Below are positions 23,850 through 35,600 of a stretch of DNA of 64,000 nucleotides, one piece after another. The translations under genes and the position numbers were made by a program. How positions within the stretch are numbered: the first letter of the stretch is position 1; every line of letters begins with the position of its first letter. Source of the DNA: Chamaea fasciata (taxonomy: Eukaryota; Chordata; Aves; Passeriformes; Sylviidae); NCBI GenBank assembly GCA_029207755.1, contig JARCOQ010000003.1:46520144-46584143 (forward strand), written 5' to 3'. Under the pieces are notes generated by a model that worked only from the letters and a program-made list of their open reading frames with translations, was not told where the DNA came from and searched no databases.

Positions 23850-24160
23850 GAGGCTGAGAAGCAGGCACCAATCTCTTCTCTCTAGTGCCCAGGGACAGAA
23901 CACAAGGGAAGAGTATGAAGTTGTGACAGGGGGGGTTTGAATTGGATATTAGGAAAAGGTTCTTTATCCAGAGGGTGGCTGGACACTGGAACAGGCTTCC
24001 CAAGGAAGTGATCACAGCACCAGACAGAGGGTTCAAGAAGTGTTTGGACAATGCTCTCAGGCACATGATGTGACTCTTGGGGTGTCCTGTTCACGGCCAG
24101 GAGTTGGATTTAGTGATGCTTTTGGGTCCCTTCCAACTCAGAATATTCTGTGGTTCTATT
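23850..24160 (+). mobile_element. CR1 LINE, 3' end fragment (second subfamily)
   Basis: A block starting near 'GGCACCAATCTCTTCTCTCTAG' runs through 'TTGGATATTAGGAAAAGG', 'GGACACTGGAACAGG' and 'GGGTCCCTTCCAACTCAG', ending 'TATTCTGTGGTTCTAT'. This is the terminal 300 bases of a CR1 whose 3' UTR differs from the copy at 21.9 kb. That marks a separate insertion of another subfamily. It has no coding capacity. Minus-strand frames over it are shadows. Confidence 0.93.
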
Positions 24161-26429
24161 TATTTTTTTAGTGATGGACTAGGATTATTACCAGAATAAT
24201 AGACATCAGAGGGTAGAGTGCTTCAGGTAGCTATTCCTAACACTTAGTAGTTATTCTATTTGACAATAAGATTTGATAGTGAGATGTCCTACTGTTCACA
24301 TAAATGCATATCCATTTTGATATCAATAAGAGATAAAATATGATATCTATTTTAATTTATGTTAAATTATGCAAGCACCAGAAGGGGCTCATCCATAGAG
24401 AACCCAGAGCAGTCCAGACAGTGCAGGTATGTTTATTATTTTACAGGGTCTGCAGCAGGTGTCATGCCTGCTTGACACTGCATGTGGAAAAGCAGTGTAC
24501 TTTCTCTAAATGATGTATTTGATTACAACCAAGTATTTATAAAGCTTACAGCTGCAAAGTACTTAAGGATCTTCAGCAAGTTGAAAATGACAGTACTGCC
24601 ATGCATACTTATCTCTCTTTTCATGCCATGCTATTTAAGATCTGAATAATCCACTTTTCAATATATGATGGTAAGCCTGAGTAGGCATGAAGAGAAATTC
24701 ATAGACTAATGAAACAAGATTAGACTACTTAAATCACTCTAGAAACCAGAAGGCAATGCACCCCATAGTTATTTTTTGTTCTAGTCCTAGATCTGTACTT
24801 TCATTTAACAACCTCATGAATCCTTTAGTTGAAATGGGAAGCATATGTTGCTCCTAGCAAGCCAGCTTACACAATTAGAAGTAAGCAAACAAACTTCTGA
24901 ATATATAAGCATGTCTACAGGTTTGCTTTCAATACCATCACTGTCTGATTAAATGTTATATAAGAGGGCAGGCTTAGTGCTATTCCCTCTAACCATGAGG
25001 AAATTCAAAAAGATTCAGAGGTAAAGGTTAGAACTTCTGCTGCTCCTGAAGTGCTGTGGGTACAAATAATGAGAATATTACTTCATGTCATAAAGTACCA
25101 TATGCTTCATTCAGGTACAACTGCAGTGGAAAAAAATGGACTTCAGATGAGCAAAACTCCACAGTGTAGCTATAGTAAGGGGACTCGCACATATGCCTCC
25201 TAATTTTCACAATTTGCATGCTTTTCTAAATCAAGGGCCTGTGGGAATGGAATAATCTGGAATTGGAGTGGTCAGGATGGGACAAAAACAGCCATAAGGA
25301 AAAGTCTGAGAAAGCTCTGGTGACAGAAGAATTTGAAAACTACAAAGTTACATACGAAGAGATGGAGAAGCAATAAGTAAAAGGTGCAGCATAGCACCTA
25401 GAAAAATGGTGTATAAAAGAGAAGGGGACATCACAAGTCTGTGATTTATCAGTCCACTTTCCTCTGAAAGTTCACTGTGCTTGTGCAAAGAACTCAAAGA
25501 ATATCTTAAGGACCCCAAATAATTTCCGTTTGCTTATGCACTTTATGCACTTTTTCATATTCTAATTAAGTTATGAAATTTTACTCGAGGAAACATCTGT
25601 GGATGGGACACATGTACAAGTATTTGTGCTTGATATGTTAGGCTACTCATTCACTCAAGTAACATAAACCAGGTAATCATTGCAATAAGAATGTCAAGTA
25701 TAAAAAATATGAATCGTCTGAAGCATATTCTTTTAGTAAAATATAGCTGAGTGCCTCTAAATATTGATCAAATTTGATGAGTCTATAATTTGCAAGTGAA
25801 CTTTGAATAAGTATGGAAAGAGTCCCAGAACAAGTTTTTCTCTATCGTTGTTCTTTGCAGCATCATCTCTTCCCCAGCACTTTGAAGTGCTGAGCTTTGA
25901 ACATATGTCTAAGATTAGATCATAACTCACATCTCTACTAAACACACACACACACACACAAACAAACTAACTAACAAAAAAACCCCACCCCAAAACACCA
26001 AAACCAAGCCTCCCCCCCAAAAAACCAACCAAACAAAACAAACCAAAAACCTTAACAAAACAATAAAAAACCACCACAATGTATTTTTTCATCTATAAGA
26101 ATCAAAGACCATAGTTTAAAATGACCAAAGATCAAAGTTTGTCTAAAGCTAGAATTAGGTTTTCCTTTGGGTATGCAACTATTGTACCAACTTTTAAGTG
26201 CATGCTCAAATAGAGAAGACATGAGAACATAATGCTTGAAAGTAAGTACCTTACTTCACATTGACTTACTGCTTATCAAGGCCCAAGAGAAATCTTAAAA
26301 ATCTTGAAATTCTCGACTCATATCCATACTTCTAGCTAAGCAAAGGATGGTCTTTTTAATAAGATAAACCAGTCTAGATTCAAAAGTTTGCAGTGATGGA
26401 TAATGTAATAAGCCTCTCTCTGCTTATGC
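24161..26429. other. AT-rich stretch with an AC-rich low-complexity block
   Basis: No exon or promoter was recognised. The notable content is a low-complexity A/C block at 25945-26078, listed separately. Confidence 0.55.
25945..26078 (+). repeat. (CA)n followed by A/C-only low-complexity tract
   Basis: About ten CA units run into more than 100 bases composed almost only of A and C (patterns such as AACAAA, CCCCAAAA, CCAAC). The strand asymmetry is extreme. Such A/C tracts are frequent in bird genomes and may be grown-out poly(A)-like ends. No element body is visible beside it. Confidence 0.9.
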
Positions 26430-26635
26430 AATTCTTATAACCTTTATTTTAATCTGAATATTTCAAAACACAGCTTTGTGATACTGGATCTTGTTATGCC
26501 TTTGTCTGCTGGATTAAAGAGTTCTCAAAGCATTCCTGAAGTGGTTTCCTGAATACTTTCCAATTTTTCAAAATCCTTTTGAAGGTGTAGATACTGGGGC
26601 TGGACACGGTATTCCAGCTGACAGTTAAGTTTCAT
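26430..26635 (-). mobile_element. Ancient CR1/L3-like fragment
   Basis: Read on the plus strand, two blocks recall the complement of an old amniote CR1-type repeat: 'GGATCTTGTTATGCCTTTG' with 'CTGCTGGATTAAAGAG', and 'CTGGACACGGTATTCCAGC'. The spacing between them is shorter than expected, so an internal deletion is likely. The copy is more diverged than the other CR1 elements here, which implies an older insertion. Borders are approximate. Confidence 0.6.
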
Positions 26636-29394
26636 TACCTTGAAATAAGGATTAACTGAGAAGTCAAAACTACATAACTTGGTGTAGTGACATTTCACCT
26701 TTGGTGACCTGGCTTAAAATTTGTGTTTGGTCAGCAAAGGAAATTGTTTTTCTAATCTTATCCAAGCCCCTTCTGACGTTTTTCCATATCAAAAAGAATT
26801 GCTTTCACTGGCATAATTTTCCTTCATGACTAAGGACAGGCCTAGCACTGGGCAGGCTGAACAGGTTTGAATGGCAAGGACACACAGCCAGAGCTGTGTC
26901 CGTCCTGAGCGCAGGCAGTGGTTCCTGTGCTCCCAGGCACAAACACATGGGGAGCAAACACTGTCTGCACATGAGCTGCAGCCACTCACTTTCCCCTTCT
27001 CTGACCTCAGGCTTAGGCAGTGCAGCCCCCAGCAGGATCCCTTCTCCCCTTTGCTTGGTGGTCCTGCCTGAACAATGGGGAAGGAAACAATTTTCTTTAC
27101 AGCCTTAGAATGAAGTGGTATTTCTCTGCTGCAACGCTACATAAAGACTTGAGGCTTACAAGATGAGTAACAGGAAGAAACCTAATTTTTAACCCCTTTT
27201 TGCACTATAGAATATTGCCACACAATATACAATGAAGAGAGTGAGATGTTTCCAAATAGCTTTTTCCTCAATAAGTTAAAAAACTATGACCACATACCAA
27301 GCATTTAGGTAGGGATGTCTTCCCAACTATGAAGAGAGAGAAAGATCGGGGAAAAGGAAAGAATGTAGTTGGTGCAAAGCATTACGATATTGTTAGAATA
27401 TTTTTAGAATAATATAGTTGGGCATTTATGGGGTTTGGGTAGACTCATTAGTGTTTAAATACACATGCATTAGCATATGCATAGCTATATTCCAATACAG
27501 AGCTTTTTGTTTGCCAAACCCCCATTTTTCACTGCAAGATAAAGTTACAACATAGTTGTTGGGATTCATCTGACACAATTTTACCTTCTAAAGCATTAAT
27601 TACCTACCTTAAGTTAGTCACCTAGGTCCCCTTTTGTGACTGGCAGAAGGAAAAAGATACCCCTTGAGTTGTTGGTACCATACCCTTACACATGGCATCA
27701 GAAGAAATTATTTGCCCCATACACATGCTTCTTTCTCTCCATTGAGTAGCAAAAAAGCTACAGTCTTTTCTATTTGATGCAATTTTTAAGAAACTGAAGT
27801 TAGTTGTTGTAGATACCCCCACCCCTTGCAGATTAGAAATGTATATGATACTGAACACTACAGTCAGTGTTTAATCAAAGCAACAAATAATCATAAAGTT
27901 CTTTGTAGCACATTTTAAATGCAGTGTTGCCAGCTATTGTGAAGAAAATAGGATGAGGAATAGTTAGAAGATGCGTGAGAGCCCTGGAAGAAAGCCTATG
28001 CTGATTTCAAGACCTATTGATGTACCTGATGTTCATAAGATGTGATACTGAACCAATACTCCAGCAGGACTTTCAAGGAACACGGAGATAGTCAGAAAAT
28101 TGTTAGTGAAGAAGGGTCAATGAACCCTTTATTTTTTGCATCAAAACGTCCTATAGTGTTTGGGATAGCCTTGCCACCTCCTTATTGGGAAGTCATGATA
28201 TGACAGCTCTATTCAGCTTTAATTATTGGTAAGAAAAATTTGGTTGCTTAGAAATTCATGCCTTTTGGTTAGAAATCAAACTGTCTGTGCCAGAGGGCTA
28301 AACTGGATGTTTCCACTGTTTGCTGAAGGAAGAGCTGGGATGTGAGAAGTTGTCATAATCCTGGCTGGAGGCAGCCCAGATGGGCTCATTCTCCCTTTCC
28401 CCTGGAAGTCCCAGAAGCAACAAGCCTGGACTGCTAGTGCATTTCCTTGTCTCTTTCTCTCCTGTATTCCTGCCCCACTATTCCTCTCCTTTCCATGATG
28501 AGAATGTCTGGCTCTTGCCCCGACCCACGTCAATTCCAGTCCTGGAATGGAAAACATCAACTTTGCTTGCACAACTGAGATCTCACAGTCTGTCCTTCAT
28601 TGTTAAACTCTGGCAGACTTGAAAGTGTGCATGCACAACATGGGGAGGTAAGTCTTTGACATGGGGAGCTCTTTAAAAGAGGTTGAAATACTCTTTCAGA
28701 CAGAAATAGTGGTTTTGTTTCAAATTGATGCACTCCACATTGAAATTGTCAACGTTTTTTGCTCTTCTGTAATTTCCACTAATCAGTTTCAAAATCTCAA
28801 ACAAAATTATGTTTAGAGTAAAAAATAGAAAATACCAATCAACTAATAATAATTATATTTATAATCTTGTGTTGTTGTAATTAGTAATTTCACTGCTTTC
28901 CTAAAAAAATATGAAAAATACTGTAACAGAGTATTTAAAGTAGAAACATTATTGTTTCAAAATTTCTAATTTTTTCTGAATCTGTTCAAAACTTCCTGGA
29001 GAAAATACAAGATTATTCTTCAGGCAGAAACATTCCTCAACAAAATTTTCTTTTAAAAGGCTCTTGATGAGATGTGTTTGGATTTCTGAGCAGCTATTGC
29101 CTTAAATCATTTAATCACTGAGTTCTGTAAAAAAGAACCTCACTTGGTGGAAAAGAAGTAACATCCAAGCAGCTTCGTCTGGCAGAATATTAGCAGTAGC
29201 AGAGATCTGCAAAGTTTTCATTTGCTTTACAGAAGGCTTTCAAAGTTTGCAAAGTAGTAATGTTTCCTGCTTCAGAAGGAATAAGGGTAAAAAAACCAGC
29301 TTATAATTCAGATTCAAGGAAGAGTATGAAGCAGTTGCTTACTTTCTTGACAAAGACGATGTAGCAGGAAATAAGTGCTCTTAGGAGTTTAGTA
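26636..29394. other. Stretch without recognised gene
   Basis: No exon, transposon end or promoter could be supported. Frames such as 27622-27858 and 28276-28572 (both minus) lack recognisable domains. Confidence 0.55.
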
Positions 29395-29573
29395 GATACT
29401 GAGAGGGTGGTCAAACACTAGTAATAATCTTCCTAGGGAAGTGTTCAGTGCCCAAACCCTTTCAGTGCTTAAGAGGCATTTGGCCAATGCCTTTAACATG
29501 TGTTAAACTTGGTCAGTCCTTGGTCAGGCTGATGCACTAGAGGAACATTGTAGGTCCCTTCCAACTCAAGTAG
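29395..29573 (+). mobile_element. CR1 LINE 3' end with pentanucleotide tail
   Basis: The block 'GAGGGTGGTCAAACACTAG' to 'GTAGGTCCCTTCCAACTCAAG' is the last 180 bases of a CR1 subfamily. Its 3' tail consists of TTCTA-like units, which continue directly into the microsatellite at 29574-29637. Similarity may start somewhat earlier, near 29330. It is severely 5' truncated and non-coding. Confidence 0.88.
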
Positions 29574-29637
29574 TTCTATTCTATTCTATTCTATTCTATT
29601 CTATTCTATTCTATTCTATTCTATTCTATTCTATTCT
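29574..29637 (+). repeat. (TTCTA)n pentanucleotide repeat, CR1-derived
   Basis: Nearly 13 perfect TTCTA units sit exactly at the 3' terminus of the CR1 fragment. CR1 elements normally end with a few short tandem units instead of poly(A), so this array has most likely expanded from that tail by slippage. The lack of interruptions suggests it is still variable in length. Confidence 0.95.
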
Positions 29638-32600
29638 TTAAGCAAGACAGTTCCTAAAGCACCCTGAGATTTTCATGGATTTCAACCATTTGAGGCACAT
29701 GCAGATTTGGTATAATTAAAAAACAACAATGTAATGAACTTTAGGTAGGTATGTTCACCATTCAAACTGCACTGCACTTTTCAAAGTACACATCTGTGTG
29801 TACTAGATTTTCAGAAACCTTAACCATGTCACCTGCCATTTAAAATAATGACCAAACTCCTCTAGATGGAGTAGAGCAATGCTAAGCATATAGGGAGGTA
29901 CCAACTGTGCTGTGAAAACAGTGATTGATCATATACTGCACACCAAGAGGAAATACCTCGTGATTTCCCCATGTATTATGAGTATGTAATTAGTTGACCT
30001 GAGGACAGGAGTTTAGACACATGCATGGACAAGTGCAAAAGGTGGGCTAACAGAGTGGAAGAGAAAAGGGGATAATGGCCTATTGCTTAAAATCTTTGAA
30101 GGTTGTTGGCACCACCAGATATTAATGATCTACCTTAGAAGCCTAAAGCTAGAACCTATGTGCCTGTGTAGTCACAGCACAAGGACCCTCTCCACAGCTG
30201 AAACTCCTTATTTACCCATCTGAACTGGATGCTGGAAGACAAAGAAAAGAATTAGTCTTTGAAGAGTTTGACTTCAGTTTTCCGGTGTACAGCTTGGAAA
30301 GTCCACATGTCATCAATCCTTTGCATGAACTCAAGTTACAAATCAGAGCAGCACACCAGCATTAACAGGGCTCTCTCACTCCAGAACCAGACAGGCTTGG
30401 TTCTCAGCGTAATAGACCTATTCAAGAAAAAAAACCGAAACAACAAAAAAACCCCAAACCTATATAGGGAAAGGATGTGATTCCATCACAAGACTAATAA
30501 AATCTACAGTTTTGGCTTCACTCCATCTAGTGGCAACCAGGCAGAAATCCTTCCTCTTCCTTCCCCACAAAAGTAGCAGTGTGTGAGCCATGGCTAAAAG
30601 TTAGCTTTGGATGTGTATGGCATAGGGTTTGGGCTTGTTTATAGTAAATGAAGTCCAGGAATCATCAATTAATGGGTTTTGATGTGCTCACCGCTGACTG
30701 AACATGGTTCCCTTGCACCACACCCCCCCTTGGTGCAGGAGCATGGAATGGGAACTGCTCATGAGGAGGCAGGAGAAATTTCCCAGTGTCGATGGATCTA
30801 GTGAAGATCTAAGATCTACTGAATAACTGTAAATGAGGGTTGCTGTGGTAGAAAGGTCTGAGAAAAATGCATTTGTAACTTCTGATAAAGGTTTCTTAAG
30901 CAATGGAAAGGCAACAGAGAAGGGGCAGTTTCATTCATTGTCAAATGAATGTGTCTTAGAGTCCTCAGTAGAGTCTGGGCTCAAGTCTTCTTTTTCTGGT
31001 GTGCTGGAAGCAGACTAGTTCTTACAAAGTCTTCCAGCTATCCACATGTCAGTCCTTGCTTGAAATTATTTTTCTCTGATGCTTTATCTGAGCTTGCAAC
31101 ACTTGGGTTCCATGTGAGTTTCTAAACAGAGCAAAAGTCACAGGAAGGTAAGGCCCGTCTCTGTCTGCCTCCAGGTCCATGTTCAGAAGCAAAGGATTCT
31201 CTCTGAGCATATCAGTTCTCACATGAACTTGCACTAGTGCTAGGTTGGATTTTATATTGGATTTAGATACATTGAATGATCTGTGCAAAATACATCCAAA
31301 CCTGAATTTTAGGAATGTTCAGATACCATTGAGATCTGTAAGCTTTAATAAAGTATAAAATTATTATATATGTGTGAGCACACAAACACAGACATATTTT
31401 ACTACCCATGTATATAAAATTACATATACATAATGTAACTGTTTCTTACATAACTTAGCAAAGGATCTGGATCTCATTCTCCTGTATTTTGTATAATGGA
31501 CAGTTTAAAAGCAATCTTTCTGAGGTTCTGTGTAAAGGCAGACATAGAGAGTAATTTTACATGGCCTCTCTATTAATCAGGGTAAGAGAAGAAACAAATA
31601 TAGTGAGATAATTTTTATGAAGCATAACTGAATCATGCCTCTGTTTTCATTAAAATCATATAGCAATTAGTAAGTGATGATCTGGTTTAGAAGAAGGAAC
31701 ATATTGTTTTTGTACACTGTGCTTTGTGTACTGTTTGGGCTAAATTAAGAGGAATAACCAAGACAATATTTTGCTTTGATATCAGTAAATATTGGCATCA
31801 ATAAACCATTGCCCCATTATTTTTAATGGGAAGAATTCAGTCTAAACCTTTTTTTCATCAAGTTGAGGAGGTGATGTCATATGGTAAAGACTGGCTATTC
31901 CAAATAAATCACTAACAAGTCATTTTGGCTGAGCAATGTGTGTATCAGATATGCAACTGAACATGTCTGGAGGAAAATGCATTATTGTCACAAGACTTGA
32001 GAGTCAGAGCCTGATGAGTTTGTATATCTTGCGAACAGTTACACAAGTAAGCAGATATTTCCTGCACAACTCAACATTTTTAAGAGAATATCCTGGACTT
32101 TATAGCAGATAACCTTGGATTACACGCTCAGACCCTGATTCAGCACCCACTGCTGAGTGTTTCACTCTCTTCCTGTAGGCTCGTCGAATGTGCATTGCAA
32201 AACCCACTGCAATATCCAAAGGGCGCCAGTGACTGAGCTTTCAGCATTGGTGTGTGTCAGAGTTGCATTCCCCAAGACGTGGCAGCAGCTAATAACTGCA
32301 GGCCACCTTCTCTACTTTTCTTATTCTTTGATCCTGAGGGTCCCAGGCAATTCAGAGCCCAGGGAACTGGACCCACCCCCTCAGCACCCAGAAGCTGCTC
32401 TGGTGCCCTGTGCTTGTTCTGCTCATTGCAGGTGCCTGCCCCGTGTGGGGATTGCTCCAGCTCCATACTCATGGCCACCAGCAGTGCAAGGCAGGCACTG
32501 TTTTGTCCACCGCTGGGCTTCAGTCTACACATGGGAGGCCATGGATGTGTAGGTGTCTGGCTATGGGTGTCTGGCTCCAAGGCAGATGTCCTGGAGGATG

Positions 32601-35600
32601 AGTAAGCTCCCCATGGGGAGTGTGCAGTGGATTTAACTGCCTCATAGGCAGTGTGTGATATCCAAAGGTTATGAGGGTATCTACTAAAGCTCCTGCTAAT
32701 TTGATCTGCCATAAATCCTTAAAGGTTTTATCAGCAGGAGGAAACCAAACATAAGCTCATTACTCTTTCTCATCAATCGACTGTGATCTTTTTCCCTAAT
32801 TTCACTACCTAACCCTATGAATTGACAGAAAACAGAGTATCAGTGGACAAATTAGACTTTTTCCTGATGAAAATGTACCACAGCTCCTGCCAGAAGAGGA
32901 GCTATGCCAGTATAAGCGTGGTTTATATAAGACTCAATTTTTGCAGCAGTGTTACTGAGAATCCACCCAGCAGAAAATCAGAGCAGATGTGTAGTCTATG
33001 TGGAAATAGGAGCCTTCCTTTCTGATCAATCTGCAGTGATACCTCAGGCATGGATTAGACCCCAGGAAGGGCATTTCTCATGCTATAAAATCTGTAGGTG
33101 GGTGAATATTTTTACAATCAAAGTGAGGCTGGGGCAAAAAAAAAAAAATGAATAAAAAGAAAAAGCTGGCATTTCTCCAGGAAGTTCTGTTTTTCATTTC
33201 ACCTGAACTGTTTAGAATTTTTACAACTGAAAATTGCTTCTTTCCATCTGTGAAGCATTTGCTTCTTGGAAAAGATGCACAAAGCCAAGACATGAAAGAC
33301 ATTTGAAATAAATAAATAAACTAAGGCATTCTTTGGAGAATCCATGCTGTTTCCCTACTGCTCCCCATTTTCTTATGAAGACCTCTCAACAGATGGAGGG
33401 CAGCCGTGGTGTCCTCAGCAGTAATGACTGAGGGAAAATAATTTCACTAAGTAAATTACAGTAGCTCATATGCCTCCAGTCTTAATAGATTCTGTTTCTA
33501 AAGCATAGGCCACAAACTAGTTTAGTGAGAGGAGGGCATCTTTAATACATGTGCATTCAAAAATGTTACCATTTCCAAAGAGTAGTTACCTAATGGAATC
33601 ATCTGTGGGTAGCACTGCCTGATATAAAACTTTGTGCAGAATGGCATGGACGTTGTCAAGTGAGGCTACAGCATGCACTTCAGACACAATTCAGGGCTGT
33701 GCTCCTGTTGATATTACGGTAGCTGAAGATTCTTTTGTATAACTTCGTAGAGACAGAGATAAAACCAGCCATTTCTCTGGTCTCTCTGTAACCTCCCAAA
33801 GTTTATAAGTACCCAATAACAGAAATAAAATGGCAGCAGTGGCTATTGCCAGGTTCAAAACTCCTCCTGCTCCTCTATGACTACATCCCTCTTTAAAAGG
33901 CATCACAAAGAAAATTACCCAGAATTTCTAAACAGAAACTATGGCAGGTAACTGAGGAATTTTCCTCTGCCCTCTTATCTGAAATAATTGCAGTAAAGCA
34001 GAGAGAAGGATCTCCAAGTAAGGATAACACCAAGGGCAGATACCCTCTCAGAAAGAATTGAAGACTTTCCATTGACTTCGGCCAAAGGATGCCAGCTCAT
34101 GCTGGCTGCAAGTTTTACCCTGTGTTTTCTCCCTGGCAAGGAGTTCCCAAGTGTCCTTCCGTATGCTCCTGGCAGTGACAAAGTTCAATCAGTGACAGCT
34201 ATCAAATTCTGCCTTCTCAGAAGCAGGGATCTGTGTTTGCCAAGGATTTCACTGGATTCAGAATCAGAAAACAAATGTTGCATTAGCAGGCAATAGAAAA
34301 AGTTATTGGGCTGTCCTCTCTCAAAGTGATTAATTATTCAATGTGACTAAAGTGATCAATTAATTATTTAATGGAATTTCTCCTAATTGCTGCTTAGCAG
34401 CTCTGAAACATTGGAAGGAGTTATTTTGGAAAATTGCATACCATTCTACTGTCAGGTGTGTTGATTTGCAGCTAGGTGGTGGCACCAGCCTCCGTGGTCG
34501 ACCAGACTGGAGACCACATTTCCTTCATGATTTGTGTTGCTGGAGCTAGGGATTGTATTTGAAGAATGCAGGAGACGAGCCAGGTCTGGTAAGGGCCTGA
34601 GGAATCCTTTTGTTTTTCACATTGAAAAACAAAATTGGCTGGTTATGTTGAGCACAGAGAAGATTTGCTCCCTCCTCTGTAACCACCCTGCAGAACAGAA
34701 AGCAGGGATGAGATCTCCTTTGGAAGCTCATACATAGCTGTAAAATAGCCTCAAGAGTAAATCTATTCTGCTTAAATTATTTCTTTAGCTTACAGTAACT
34801 TTGGATACACAAAACATCAATCTTTGAGGAAGAAAAAAAGAAGAGAAAACCCATAAAGGTCATGTGTTTGATCCCAGGCTCAGCAAGGCGCTGTTGTGTA
34901 GACGAATTTGCAAACCTCGGTTCTCTCATTCCGCTAAAGTGAGAGCTATCAGGGTCTCCTTAATGTGTTACACAAAAGGGCTGCAGCACACAAAGCCTGG
35001 AACACATCAGTTTACAGATCCCAAGAGGGTCCTGTGGAGTCTATTACTTTGATGAAGTGGTATTTAAAATTGCATTACCCAGCAGCTGTTTAACCCTCCA
35101 GATGTTGCCCCTGCGGAGTGTTTAATAGGACGTGAAGTGCTGGTAGGCTAGGCCATAACCTCATGTCATCTATCCAGCAGGTCACATCAGGTCTTACCAT
35201 CTTCTATTAAATCAGTACAGGATGACCTGACATAGCAACTTTCCTCATCTGCTGCTCTTTTTCTTTTTATTTTTCAAAGAGTGAGTAGAAAAACTTGAAG
35301 AAAACAAAATAAATCCAAAGGAAGGGGAGAAAAGAAGAAGATCTGAAAGCAAACATCTCAGAAACTTTTGTTCGTCTCAGTTCGTGTTTTCCCCTTGTTT
35401 GCGCTGACAGGGCCGATCCAGCAGCTTGGTGCTGCCATCTGCTGTTGCTCCTGCTGCTCACGCTGCCTACGTTTTTGGGCAAATCAGCGAAGAGCAACCG
35501 AAATAAATCAGCATCGTGAATAAATAGAAATTAATTCTAAAGGGAAATAGGTAAAAAGCCTAGAAAGGAAATAATCTCACTTGACCTTTAACGTTTTGCA

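Noticed and set aside
30523..30535. CTCF-like CCATCTAGTGGCA
   Set aside because: At least three mismatches to the core consensus.
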